From: Trichuris trichiura
Taxonomy: Eukaryota > Nematoda > Enoplea > Trichinellida > Trichuridae
Assembly (NCBI GenBank): GCA_037903355.1
Contig: JBAJFE010000026.1
Location: 62,001-126,000, forward strand
Direction: 5' to 3'
DNA: 64,000 bases
In this document: in pieces, positions 1-11,089 of the stretch
How the letters are laid out: each line of letters begins with the position of its first letter
Numbering within the stretch: position 1 is the first letter of the stretch
Made by a program: the position numbers and the translations under genes
Notes under the pieces: model-generated
The model's input: the letters and a program-made list of their open reading frames with translations, nothing else
What the model was told of the DNA's origin: nothing
Databases searched by the model: none

Positions 1-3000
1 CTGCTCTCCTCCGCCTTCCTTGTGTAATCGTCAATTTGCTGCTTTCTCTTGTCCAACTCTTCCTCCGTCTCGGCCAAGCGGCGCAGCAGGACAGTTTGCG
101 AATCTTCTTGGCCAACCTGCGCCAACACAATTAGCCTGCTTCCGGCAAACAACAAACGCCTTTCGAATTTGATGCTTACCTGAGCATCAACAGCCGATAC
201 GGTAGAAGGCTTTATGAGCAATTTTGGCAGCTGCTCATCGACGAGCGAATGACTCGAACGAAACGAATCGACACTGGACGCTTCTAAAACGACGCGTCAA
301 CATTTTAATGGCACTACAGAGCCAGAAAAGTTCGCATTGGAAGGCTTAATTAGTTTATTAAAATTATGCGTAAAGCCTCTTATGAGAACGAATTGCTTGG
401 CCCGTTACCCTGTCGTGGACTCAGCTGAGCAACTGCCGGCCAAAGCTGCGCGAAATCGATCGCACTTTATTAATCACTCAATTGCTCTTATAGCTAAATG
501 ACAACTGTTCGTATATTCACTTCCTCTTCCAGAAAGAAATACCAAAGAATGATTAGAAGAAACGAGACTTCTTCCGCTAATAAAAGTTACGCGTAAAAAC
601 CTCATTACGAATTCCAAATTAAAATTACTGTAGCGCTTGCAGGTTCAAAACTTTTGTAATACTTCTCTACGGCAACTGTTCGCGCAAAGTCTGCGACGAA
701 ATTTAAGGTATAAGAGCTATTCAACGTTATTTTAAGGTCAGCGAACGCTCGCGGAAGACTCTCCTCGAAAAAATTACTACGGAGCGTCTATTCGTTCGTC
801 GTTGTGACCTTAAGAAAGTTTGGCACAAGCTGCCAACAATGATAACAATTGTCTGGAAGGTCGATGTCAACTATAGATTTTTTGATTGACACTTAGTTTA
901 AACACTTTAGGAGGAATTGAAAAAAAAACTTTGGCACACGGCTTACAAAGCAGTACTTGTCCCGAAATGCGAGAGCAAACAATACGAAAAATAAGTCATC
1001 GACGCCTGAGGACTTGACGAACGAAGTTGGGCTACTTTGACGCAAAGTATACGTCATACATAAAACTAAAAATTTATTCAAATATTTTAAGGGTTCATAA
1101 TATAAGCAGAAGGTTGATTCGATTTTAAAAATTCGTCATTGATTCTGATAGACGAACTACCCGGAATAGTAAAACGTTAGAGGCCAGACGCTTCGCCAGC
1201 ATTAGCGAGTAAAGAATGTTAAAAACTACGACTTAATGTTCAACCTTATATTCCTGCTGCTTTTAGGCTTAAATTAGCTATCGAGTACAGATGCTAATTA
1301 GGAACTAGCTAATTGTTTAAACGTGCGCATTCAGCGTTTCTAACCGAACTTAAACTGGAAACGTCAATGAGAACTACCGGCCCAGATCAATCACACAACT
1401 ATCCAACACTTCTCGAGAACATGATGACGCAATAACAAATGCTCAACGCTTCTATTTTATAAAAAGTCTGCGTCTGCTGACGTCTACTTGAATGGAGGCA
1501 AAATTTAGGAGGAAATGAACAAGCACCAGTTGAAAATGACGATAATTAAAGATGAAACTTTAAACGTACCCTTTATAGGCATGAATGACTGATCTACTAA
1601 ATGGCCAAACGCTTGGTCGTCCGTAGGCTAAAATCATGAATGAAATAGAAGACAGCAAATAAACAACGCTACGGGAAAAGGAAGCTCACCAGTTTAACTT
1701 CACTGTTTGCTGTCAAAGCATTCAAACCACCTCTTTCTTTGAGCAGTTGACTTTCCAACGTACGATATCGCCCTTCGGCTTGCTGGAAAAAAAAAGAATT
1801 TAATTGTAAACTGGTTTACGCTGCTAACAAGTAAATAGGTACCTCGAGGCTTTCGCGCAATCCTTGTATTCGTAATAGGCAACCGCTGTGCTGTTCAACT
1901 ACGGTAGCCAATTCTTGTTGGGCAATTTCGCAACTTGTTCTAAGTCTACTGCATTCTTCAACGCACGTCTCCAGCACCTGTTCGACGTCGGCCACTCGTT
2001 GGACAGCCTCCATTTTTTCCATCATTACCCGATTCAGCGAGTCTTTGGCTGCACTTTCCATATTTGCCTTTTCGGACGTCAACCGTAGCAATTCGTTCTT
2101 TAAACTATCTTCGCTGTAGTTCTTGCTTAGCACCTCCAGCTGAGATTCCAATGTTTCTATACGAGACAGCAAACGGTCCTCGTCGATAAGCGCCTGCCAA
2201 CATTGCTCCGTTGCCTCTTGGGTACTGCTTACCAAAGCTCCAAGGGCAGCTAACTTCGTTTCCACCACGTGTTCTCGATAGGTGGATTCCTATAAGCTCG
2301 CAAGGCTTGTAATAACACGTTACAAGCAAGCGGATAATGTACTCGTAAATGGAGCTGCATTTGGTAAATATCTTGCGCTTGGATAAAATTCCCTGATCCA
2401 GCAGCAATGGTACTTGCCAGACTGCGTCCGCTGCCATCGCATCTAAAAACGAACAACCAATAGCACGTGTCTGTCTCTAAAGGCAATGAACACAAGTATA
2501 TGCTTACGTATCCCGTTTCAGCGCTTCCATGCCATTTGGATGGTAAAGGCGCAGCATGGCAACAATACATCCGTGAGTTACTGAAAAAATTTAAAGTCGA
2601 AACAAGTAAAAGACTGACTAACAGTGCGATGCGTACGAGAACCACCGTTTTTGGTGTTTTCCACTATCTCAACGCCAAGCTGGACAATGTCGCCTGAATA
2701 GACTTCGTGAGGAGCACTCTCCTCGGAGCCTTTGGACAAGCGCAGTCCGTTGACAAAAGTTCCATTGCTACTTTTGGTGTCCCTGATAAAGAACTGAAAA
2801 TCAAAAACGGCGAAATGCTTTTTCGAAAAAAAAAATTGAAGCCAATGCTGTTGAACTCACGCTGCCATCCTCGTACCACACAACAGCGTGCGTTCGAGAT
2901 AGCACTTTGCAATCGAAAATAAAGTTGTCCGGAGCGGCTTGGACCTTTGCCACGGCGCGGCCAATCTTGACAGGATCGTCGGCAGCAACGCAAGCCCGTC

Positions 3001-3064
3001 TTTGCTCAAACGGATGGCTTTGCTGACAGGGAGATAAAATGATGCACGCCTCGCCCATATCCAT
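1..3064 (-). CDS. SLMAP: SLMAP-like FHA and coiled-coil protein (5' part; continues off the left edge)
   Basis: Sarcolemma-associated protein family, a tail-anchored adaptor; in animals it works in the STRIPAK phosphatase complex. The start is ATG at 3064. Exons read on the minus strand: 3064-2861, 2793-2646, 2580-2508, 2443-2344, 2289-1843, 1782-1690, then probably 283-180 and 116-1. The phases of the first six agree. The N-terminus is an FHA phosphopeptide-binding domain showing KIGRAV, LSRTHAVVW and KSSNGTFVNGLRLSKGSEES, all SLMAP hallmarks. It is followed by a conserved helix with TQEATEQCWQALIDEDRLLS and a long coiled coil. The two leftmost exons are coiled-coil in character, but their joining phase implies at least one exon I did not find between 283 and 1690. 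The C-terminal membrane anchor lies outside the window. Introns are 53 to 67 bp where resolved. Confidence 0.92.
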
Positions 3065-4559
3065 GGTTAGTTAAGGCACCAGCAGTCTAAGCGAACAGTT
3101 GATTCAAAGGGAAACATCCAGCCAACGTGCGAAAATTAAAACGGCATCTCTGCAGATGGACGCAACGATTACAGCCCTGTAGCAAGAAGTAAAACCACCG
3201 CAAAGAGAGAAGCTAAAAAATCATCGTCCACGCATACGTGAGGGCAATTCAGCTAGTTTCAGCTCAAACGACCAAGGTCACAAAGAAATAGTGAACAATG
3301 CCCGAATGCCCAAATGCGCAAGCTGGACCTGAATGTTCTAAACTACAGTAAGAATGATAGTCATGTATAAGAGCGTTTAAACATCGCTCTCCGTTCAAAG
3401 CGGCCACCAATTTAAATTACTTTACTCCGGCTAAATTTTCAAAGTCAGCTCGAATTAAGTACGACAAAAAATAACAATTAAAAATTATTTTAAGCAGACT
3501 GAAATACTTTACTGCGTCGTCGCAATTTTTGTGCTCTTTTGCGAACAAATGATCTACCCGTTTATTTGCAAGTGCTTTTGCAGCATGTGCCGAGTTGTAT
3601 TCGTAATGGGCGCAAAGTTGACTTATGATAATGATTTGCAGGTTCAGATAATAAAGTGCTGAGCGCTGCGCGTTCTGGTAAATAAAAAGATAACGCGAAA
3701 TCAACTGCATCAGAAAAATGACAAAGTCGTTCCACGCACGGTGAGTCATGGTCGTATCATCAGTTTTGTAACCAAAGCGAAGTGTTTGCCAGAATGAATA
3801 ATAGTACTTGAAGTGGGCCCAGTTGTCATCTTACGAATGTCTTCTGCCCGAAGAATAGGAGAAGGTAAGCTGCGTTGCTTGTTGAACAACACTCAAAACC
3901 GTACAAAGACGCTAATCGAGCATGTGTCCACTCTTGCTACCGTACGCTAGTGACACTTAGGTCAAAGGTCAAATACTATGAAATTTCGTTTGCCGCGATA
4001 AATACCTTATATGTCTAGCAAGTAAGGATTATAAGAATTTTAAAATCATATTTGTCGCCAATTTTAAAAAATGAGTTTCTACAGGCAAGAATTGTGCCCA
4101 ACTCGCGCAAAAGCCGTAATCACTCACAGAAGCGAATACGGTTTCTAATAGCTATTGCGCGTTTCGACCGGTTTTTCATATCTTTGTTCATAGTTTCCAC
4201 CCAGTAACTGCCAGTTGCTTATAAAATGCTTTTCGGTTGATCTACTGACAGCAGCCGTTCCTTCATTGAAAATTTCGGCAGAGCTCTGCCAACGGATTTA
4301 AAGATTTTTAAACAGAAGAAATAAGCAACTGTGATAAGGTGACGCTTTACGACGACGCTCCGAAGTTGTTGCAGCTGCTTAGTTATGTTCGCTGTCTTGT
4401 TTACTTACAGACTTTTTAAACCGAAACGTTTATACTGAAACTAGAAAGGGTGGCAAAATAACACATGTCCACGCTGCTCGTGAACCACTTTTTACACTCC
4501 GATGGAAAATGAAAGTACCTTGCGGAATTCGAATTGAACATACACGCATAGACCATTAG
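3065..4559. other. intergenic or 5' region upstream of MCU, no supported gene
   Basis: This AT-rich interval separates the divergent SLMAP and MCU genes. A 110-codon minus-strand ORF (3417-3749) is open but rich in Leu, Ile and Tyr with no recognisable domain and no clear splice partners, so I treat it as chance. The missing first exon of MCU, carrying its mitochondrial targeting sequence, should lie here. A candidate ATG near 4385 begins a short basic stretch, but I could not join it in frame. Confidence 0.4.
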
Positions 4560-5615
4560 ATGCGACGTTCAGCAATCGTTACTTCAGGTGCCGCATTGAT
4601 GCTGCAAAATGGTTTTGCATTACTGAAACTGAAGCTGCCATCGCAGAGCGAACATTGCCTTTTCGTTTTGCAACTGCAATGCCAGACAATCGGCGACCTT
4701 AAAAGAAATATTTTAAAGGAAGACGACACCCTGCAGTCTGTAGCCTTCTATTTGACCGGTAAGGCCGAACAATGAACAAAACGCAGGACTCTGCAAGTTA
4801 CAGCAATTCTAGATAATCAAAGGATTGCGGATAGCTCGCCGGTTACGTTTCTATTAAAGTCAAATTTTAAAATTCGTCTCAACCAGACGACTAGCCAAGT
4901 GAATGTCGAACAGAGCATAGGCGGTAAGAGCAAATTCAAACTTACTTTCCGGTAGCTTCTTATTTAGAAGAAAAACACTTCCCGGAGCTTAGTCTGCTTT
5001 TGCAAACACTACAAATGCATCAAAGCGCGCAAAAGATCGAAGAACAAGAAAAGAGCTTAGCGAAAAAGCTCTCAAGCGTACACAAACGACTAATGCCTCT
5101 AAATGAAGTAAATTAAGTTAGCAATACGGCTAATGTAGCAATCAAAAAGTGCTATCATTTTAAGCAAGTCGAATGTATGGTTGATAAGGCAGATCGTCGA
5201 ACAAAGACAACTCTTTGGTTTGGGCTTTGCTATTTGGGTGCCCAAGCTGGCATCCTAGCTCGATTGACTTGGTGGGAATACAGCTGGGATGTCATGGAAC
5301 CCGTTACGTACTTTGTCACATACATGGGTGTCCTCCTATCCTACGGATATTTTCTCATTACGCGTCAGGTAAGCTGCGCATTGCTTTCGAGCTGTGCATA
5401 CGGTATAAAGTACTTGAAAATCATTATAGCCATACGAATATCCCGTTGTTAAAGATCGTATCACGGCTACGTACCTGCATCGAGCTGTAACAAGCAGTCG
5501 CTTCGACGTTGGACAGTATGAAGCGCTGAAAAAGCAAGCGACCATTTTGGAGCAGGAGCTTTATCGTTTAAGGCAATTGAAAGAGCTTAATTCTCAACAT
5601 GCAAACACGCCATAA
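4560..5615 (+). CDS. MCU: mitochondrial calcium uniporter pore subunit
   Basis: Pore-forming subunit of the inner-membrane calcium channel. Resolved exons: up to 4758 (from 4560 or earlier), 4804-4923, 4956-5107, 5165-5368 and 5430-5615, with consistent phases. The order is the N-terminal matrix domain (LQNGFALLKLKLPSQ), a coiled coil (SLAKKLSSVHKRLMPL), a first membrane helix (TTLWFGLCYLGAQAGILARL), the selectivity-filter motif YSWDVMEPVTYF with the invariant WD..EP acids, a second helix, and a C-terminal coiled coil ending at TAA. Human MCU has WDIMEP, so one conservative change is seen. The transit-peptide exon upstream was not located, so the start coordinate is a minimum. One intron is only 32 bp (4924-4955). 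The gene ends 19 bp from the stop of the convergent RPP21. Confidence 0.93.
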
Positions 5616-5634
5616 ACTTTGGCAAACGTTTTTA

Positions 5635-6054
5635 TCAATTATCTTCTTTCTTCGAAAGCAATTCAGCTTTTTCAATGGCTAACAAATACTCGCGACCGCA
5701 CTGAAAACGCTTTACAGTACCACATGTTTTGCAAGTGATGCACAGGCAGCGTTTTCCGTGCTTACGAATCCTCAAACGAACATTGGTGCCAAAGGCGAGC
5801 ATACTTTTGCATCGCGGGCAGACGGTTCGTTTTAAACTTGGATGAAGCTTCACCTGCATCTTCTGCCTTATTACCGTCATCGTTCTGGCGTAATGTTGAG
5901 CCACAATGTGCGAGCTAGCATTTCCCAACAGAAGCGATGCTGCCGCTTGAGCAAGAAAGTTGACTCGGTGATACGCAGGTTCTTTCGTAGAAACAATTAT
6001 GTTTTCATTGCACGATTGGTCACTTTGTTTCCCCTTCTTGTTTCTCTTGCCCAT
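5635..6054 (-). CDS. RPP21: ribonuclease P protein subunit p21 (Rpr2/Snm1 family)
   Basis: Protein subunit of nuclear RNase P and MRP, which process tRNA 5' ends and pre-rRNA. It is a single-exon ORF of 139 aa starting at ATG 6054, close to the human length of about 154. A basic N-terminus (MGKRNKKGK) is followed by the family helix RVNFLAQAAASLLL, then the zinc-binding pairs CPRCKSML and CITCKTC, spaced as in Rpr2 proteins, with KRFQCGREYL after the second pair. It is tail to tail with MCU (19 bp between stops) and lies 108 bp downstream of BORCS7 on the same strand, so the two may be co-transcribed. Confidence 0.88.
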   Translation of the reverse strand: MGKRNKKGKQSDQSCNENIIVSTKEPAYHRVNFLAQAAASLLLGNASSHIVAQHYARTMTVIRQKMQVKLHPSLKRTVCPRCKSMLAFGTNVRLRIRKHGKRCLCITCKTCGTVKRFQCGREYLLAIEKAELLSKKEDN

Positions 6055-6162
6055 TTCGTCTAGCGCACCAAAAGTTCGCTTCGTTCAACTGTCGCAACTG
6101 TATTGCAGCCAAGTCCAAGTAACGAGTGCTAACGAAACGGACAGATTAAGATACTAAAAACG

Positions 6163-6583
6163 CTACCCGCATACTGTAAACCACCTTTCCGCCGTTTCTT
6201 GCGCTCTGAAATATGAGGAAGGAATTCACCTACGAAAAAACTCGAGACTTAGTTACATTGTCACCAATTTCGTGGACATGCACGCCAGCTGGTTTAAATT
6301 CTGAAAGCATAGGCTACGCGAATTACGTAAGAAGAATTGCTACGTCAGACGAACGCGTTGCGAATTCTGAATAACGTTCTCCTGTTGAACAAAGTTTCGA
6401 ATTGCTGCCGTCAGAATCTATAATATTTTTCGCAACTAAAACGCAACGTTAAGACGGCAAACGTACCTCCGAAGAATGCGAGCCTTTGACCGTTTGTTTG
6501 AAAGCCGCGTTCAGCGACTCGATGGACTGACTGATCTTGGCCGCCAAAGCTACCTTACCATCGGATCGCGATCGACGAGACAT
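6163..6583 (-). CDS. BORCS7: BLOC-1-related complex subunit 7-like protein
   Basis: Small subunit of BORC, the lysosome-associated complex that recruits ARL8 and controls lysosome position. I assembled four exons with consistent phase: 6583-6467, 6417-6355, 6300-6257 and 6205-6163, giving 88 aa (human 106). The first exon carries KISQSIESLNAAFKQTVKG then SHSSE, and the second ILTAAIRNFVQQENVIQNSQ, which align with the human segments around KGSRSSELLGQAARNMV and QEDAILHS. The third exon, NLNQLACMSTKL, aligns without gaps. The short fourth exon is the least certain. Introns are 49, 54 and 51 bp. It is divergent from GINS2 and upstream of RPP21 on the same strand. Confidence 0.75.
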
Positions 6584-7090
6584 TGAAGTTGTGTACTGTA
6601 GTTATACTTGACGAGAAAGAGAATGCAGGATGCTTGTTTTGTAGATTCAGCATTTTTTCCAATTTGCTGCTAGTTAGCATAAACCTCCAAGCGAACACAA
6701 GTTTTACGAGCTTAATGTGATAGACGCCTTGCAACTTTCCGTTACAAAACGGGATGCAAATAGATGCAAACAATTGTAGCAACAGAAGGCTAACAAGCTT
6801 ACGAAAGCATTTATGCAGTATTATTTATGCCAAAAAAAATTCAGTCTCAAAAATGTCGAAGCTGTCACGCCTGTGGGAGCAAGGATGAAATTAAACTTAA
6901 TTCTGCTATACTGAATAAATCTGGTCAAACAAAATATATTTTTAGAAAAAATTAGTACTTTTTTCAATTTTGCATAGATCGTTAATACAATTTCTTCAAT
7001 GGTGCCGCAAAGTCGGTTCTTTTTTAAGTTGGGTTACTGTAAGTACCTAACGATCTATTGTAGATGGGTTTAAGGTTTCAAAAGCTCTTG
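6584..7090. promoter_or_regulatory. divergent intergenic region between BORCS7 and GINS2
   Basis: About 500 bp between two head-to-head genes, so promoters of both should lie here. A minus-strand ORF (6555-6782) is simply the BORCS7 leader read in another frame. No specific promoter element could be assigned. Confidence 0.4.
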
Positions 7091-7651
7091 ATGAACCACC
7101 AAGAATGTATGTTCATAGCGGAAAAGCAGCTTGTGGAAATTATTCCCAACTTTCGAACGAACGTACTTCGCTTGTGTACAGGTAATTTTGGTCCGTTCGA
7201 ACCGGGTGTCGCCATTCGTGTGCCGCTATGGCTAGCTGCAATGCTCAAGCAGCGTCGTAGTTGCGGAATCATTTTGCCCGAGTGGATGTCCATCGAACGT
7301 TTGGAAGAAATACGCGACAATGAGCGTTCGTCGTCGCGTTTCACGCAACTGCCGAATGAGCACTTTTTCGAAGTGAGTACGCGGCTCTTGAACTTGTGTG
7401 TTTTGGATGCCGTCGATAACGACCGGCTGAAAACTCTCATACTCGACATCAAGGATCTGCGTATGGCAAAGCTAAAAGTGAGCGTCGAAGAATTTCTGAT
7501 AAGCGACAGCGCTCACGCGGCGGTCAACAATTTGACCACGTCCGAAATTTGCTCTATACGCGAATTTCTCTCCGAAGGTTTGAATCAGCTTCGACTGCTT
7601 CTCTATGCGGAAGAGCCGGAGCCCTCGGATTCTTTCTCCTCGTCCTATTAG
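7091..7651 (+). CDS. GINS2: DNA replication complex GINS subunit PSF2
   Basis: Subunit of the GINS tetramer, which joins MCM2-7 and CDC45 to form the replicative helicase. I chose the ATG at 7091 rather than 7064 because it gives 186 aa, matching human PSF2 (185 aa), with the conserved FIAEKQLVEIIPNF beginning seven residues in. The central motif FGPFEPGVAIRVPLWLA followed by LKQRR and PEWM is diagnostic. LKTLILDIKDLRMAKLKVS and the domain ending in GLNQLRLLL complete the fold. It is intronless here, with a Ser-rich acidic tail. Twinfilin starts 255 bp downstream on the same strand. Confidence 0.95.
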   Translation: MNHQECMFIAEKQLVEIIPNFRTNVLRLCTGNFGPFEPGVAIRVPLWLAAMLKQRRSCGIILPEWMSIERLEEIRDNERSSSRFTQLPNEHFFEVSTRLLNLCVLDAVDNDRLKTLILDIKDLRMAKLKVSVEEFLISDSAHAAVNNLTTSEICSIREFLSEGLNQLRLLLYAEEPEPSDSFSSSY

Positions 7652-7906
7652 AGCTTTGCATTTGGTCTCGCCCACGCCTTTTAACTTTTCCTATTTCTAA
7701 ATGGTTTATTTTTGGTCGACATGAAATACGCGCAAAAAGTTGGAAGCTTTAGCACTATTTTCCGGCTGTCGTAAGCGTCTGCCCAGCTGTGACGGCGTTT
7801 TGTATTGTCTCGTTTGAAAGAACTTACTCATCTTGAATACTGTACAGCCCGTACAACATTGACATCTGTACTGGCTAGTCATTGTCACCTGTGCTGACTT
7901 CTGACG

Positions 7907-9362
7907 ATGTCACATCAAAGCGGAATACGAGGTGAGCCTTTGTAGTTGTTGTAAGCCAGTCAGCGAAAGACTGCGTTAAGCTGTTTACTTATTGTGATGA
8001 TTCATGCGACCGTTCAAGCGCATTACCAATGGATTATACGCACTCTTTTTAGCCTCCGCTGAGCTGATTCATACATTCAACGAATGCAAGAACGGTAGCG
8101 TTCGTTTGCTCAAAATCGTAATTAAACATGGTAAGAGTTACCGTCAATTTTGCTCTATTTTATCAGCTTACCTTAGCCGTTTTTCAAATACAGAGCAGCT
8201 TATTGGGGAAATCACCTATCCTTCCAGGCTAACGTGGTCAGAAGACGCAAAGCAATATTTGAACTCTTCTTTGGTAGCCGACAAGCCTTGCTACGTGTTG
8301 TTTCGTTTGGACACTACTTGTACAGTGGGATTTGAATGGCTGCTGTTTTCCTTTGTGCCTGACACTGCACCTGTAGGTGGACGAATACATTTGCTATTGA
8401 AATAAGGATAGATTAATGCAGGTTCGTGAAAGAATGCTATACGCGTCAACAAAGGCGACTCTAAGGCAAGAGTTCGGACCCGGTTGCATAAGGCACGATT
8501 TTCACATCACCAAACCGGTACTACTATTACTACATGAGTAGTGAAGTCTAAGGAGCTACGAATGTTAAAGTGTCGTCGATGTTACAGGAGGATATGCAAC
8601 TTGCTACGATGGAAAAATTGCTGCAAGAAAAATCTAGTCAAACTATAGTGCCTTCTGCAAATATGGACAACTTGCACGACCCTGAAATCAATCATCATCA
8701 ATCTTCTGTAGCATACGCCGCATACGATAAAGCCGTCAGTAGAGGCATTCGTTTCCCAATTGATAGGGACGCATTGGACGCGCTTGGGCGACTCAGAGAC
8801 GATTGCATCAACTATGTGCAATTGGTATGCTTTGCGTTGGAATGTCTTTTTTTTCAGTTTCTCAATGAAACGCCCTACTTGCAGTCAGTCGACATTTTAA
8901 ACGAAGCTGTAAAACTTGAAGAAGCAAGCCAAATTCCTTGCGATCAAGTCAAAATGCATATACCGACCAATTGTCCGCGTTACCATTTCTACGCGTTGAG
9001 AAGAGATGGAGCCAACGCTTCGCCAATTGTTTTAGTCATATTCTTTTACACTCTGCCCAGCGAAGGCAGCTCTATAAAGGAGCGTATGTTGTACAGCACG
9101 TGCAAAGGCCCGTTTTTGGAAACCGTCGAAGATGTCGTTGGCATACGCATTCAGCGCAAGGTAACTCTTTCCCCGAAGGTAAAATCGATTCGTTACGTTC
9201 ATTTTTAAGGTGGAAATCGATAGTAAGGAAACTATTGACGAGAAATTCTTTGTCGATCTCTTGGATCCGTCCTCTCCAAAAGATTCGGCAAAGTTTCTTA
9301 AACCAAAAGGTCCAATTCGCCAACGTGGCGAACGACGTTTAAACAATTTGACTTCAACGTAA
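7907..9362 (+). CDS. TWF: twinfilin, actin monomer-sequestering and capping-protein-binding protein
   Basis: Two ADF-homology domains bind ADP-actin monomers and barbed ends, and the tail binds capping protein. Exons with matching phases: 7907-7931, 8053-8130, 8194-8372, 8422-8517, 8588-8824, 8858-9160 and 9210-9362, giving 356 aa (vertebrate about 350). The start MSHQSGIR is the canonical twinfilin N-terminus. ADF domain 1 shows KPCYVLFRLD and VRERMLYASTKATLRQEFG. Domain 2 shows NYVQL, CPRYHFYALRR and IKERMLYSTCKGP. The tail KPKGPIRQRGERRL is the conserved capping-protein and PIP2-binding segment. The intron 8825-8857 is only 33 bp, a multiple of three without an in-frame stop, so retention would insert 11 residues. 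Confidence 0.95.
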
Positions 9363-10918
9363 GTAGAATGTATGTCGACTGCGTTTTTTCTTTCAAGTGG
9401 TCGTGGAGAGCGAGACGTTACAAATGCTTACTATTAAAGAAAAACTTAAATAGCTTAAAGGAGAGATCAATACATGAACAGAATTCGATTGCTGCCTTAC
9501 AATAGCGCTCGGAGAAAGAAGATTTTATCAATAAGATGTTCGATCATTCCTTGTAAGCGTATTGACGGCTAGCAGCAACGCCAGAGAACCGTGTTAGCAG
9601 AATGAAATTAACATTTACAAATAAGAGATGGGACACTTGCAAACAGATCGATATCTGTCACCTATTTGTACTGCATGCGGAAGAAAAGTAAAAACCAGCA
9701 GACTAAAAACATTTGCACAAAAAAAGTTCATGGTCACAGGCATAGGTGAAAAAACTCGCGATCTCCTTGGTAGCTATCATTTTTTATAGAAGGGAAAACC
9801 ATTTTTAAAAATGTACCTGAACATATTTCTGAGTACTGTACTGTTCTAAACTGATGAAGATAGCAAAGATACATTTTATAAATTCTCTATACCGTAATTT
9901 TTGAGATCGCTTTGGGAGACATTTGCGACTAAACGATTTAAATACATTAATATTTCTACCGATACAGTTGCAACGTCTACTGCGCATCTGCTCGGCGGCA
10001 AAAGATGAAAACAAAATAAACCTCTACGGCTTCGCAGTCGTAACGTTTCGGTGCTACAGAATCGAATGAACAGCCGACTAAACGATGCTGAAGCACCTAT
10101 TAAGATTTTCAAGTAGCGTTAACCATTTAAGTGAACTATCGACGGCACTGCCGTTACTATTGCTGAAATAAAGGCAACAGCAAAACAGTCATTTCAAAAG
10201 AAAGCGGTAACGTAATCATTCTTCAGGTAATGAAAGCACATTTTGCCTCCTTGCTAAAGTCTACAGGGGAAATTTCGTCAAAAGAACAACGAACCGACCA
10301 TACGTAGCAAAGATGTTGAAGCTACTATTATACTTTGCTTTTTTTGGTAATTGCCCTCTTTTTAAGAGTGTTTGCGCTGCTAAATTTAAAATTCCAAGTC
10401 TTTTCGGTTAGACGCCCGGTGGGCGTACTGTAGATGGAATTGAAATCAAGTTCTGTTGAGTCAGATAACCGCATGTAGCCTACGCTTAAGCTTGAGGACC
10501 AAATTCTATTGGTTCATGTAATGGTAGACAACTTAAAATTAAACGTAAAGGTTGTCTAAGTTTACTTCGGTTAGCAGAACTTGAAGTTATTTCTAGCTAC
10601 AGTTAGTATCGGCTGTCTAACGGAAAAGACTGAAATTCTTATACTTTGTAGGACAAGAACTTACTGATCAACTGAGCCGTTGCATAGCATGTTTTCCGTT
10701 GATACTTGACGATTCTTAAACTGCCATGGTCCGATAGTTCTCACTTGCCGCTGCTGGCTGTGCACGACTGACCTCCAAGGACGTTTGTAACAAAACATGG
10801 AGACGAACAAAAGTCAACTCTTAGCTTTTAATAATACATAAAGAGATGACATCATTACACGTTTAAAAAATATGCAATACGGGTAACTAAAAAAAACACT
10901 TTATTGTAGAATATTGCT
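9363..10918. other. intergenic, no supported gene
   Basis: AT-rich non-coding sequence of about 1.5 kb. Two overlapping minus-strand ORFs (9805-10112) are short, lack recognisable motifs and have no obvious splice partners. Confidence 0.5.
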
Positions 10919-11074
10919 ATGTCCCTTGTCACCCGCTTCTTCCGGATCACCATTATTATCCTTATAAATTTATTATGCAAAATACGCGCTGGCGAAAGGA
11001 ATGCCAATGACAGAAGTGTTACTATAAATAAAATTAGTGATCCTGAAGATACTTTGAACCTGAGGTCACTTTAA
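10919..11074 (+). CDS. small ORF with predicted signal peptide, unidentified
   Basis: A 51-codon ORF starting MSLVTRFFRITIIILINLLC: two basic residues then a hydrophobic core, followed by a polar Glu/Asn/Asp-rich stretch ending at TAA 11072-11074. This is what a short secreted peptide, or the first exon of a longer secreted protein, looks like. A possible donor near 11061 could join it to the gene immediately downstream, but no acceptor fits unambiguously. A chance ORF cannot be excluded. Confidence 0.25.
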   Translation: MSLVTRFFRITIIILINLLCKIRAGERNANDRSVTINKISDPEDTLNLRSL

Positions 11075-11089
11075 ACTACAGTATCTAGT

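Noticed and set aside
3417..3749. 110-codon minus-strand ORF
   Set aside because: Hydrophobic, low-complexity AT-rich translation without a family or splice context.
7064..7090. Upstream ATG for GINS2
   Set aside because: It adds nine residues not present in PSF2 homologues; the ATG at 7091 gives the family length.
8570..8587. Start of a separate ORF at 8570
   Set aside because: It uses a GTG and is the tail of a twinfilin intron; the exon begins at 8588 in phase with the preceding one.
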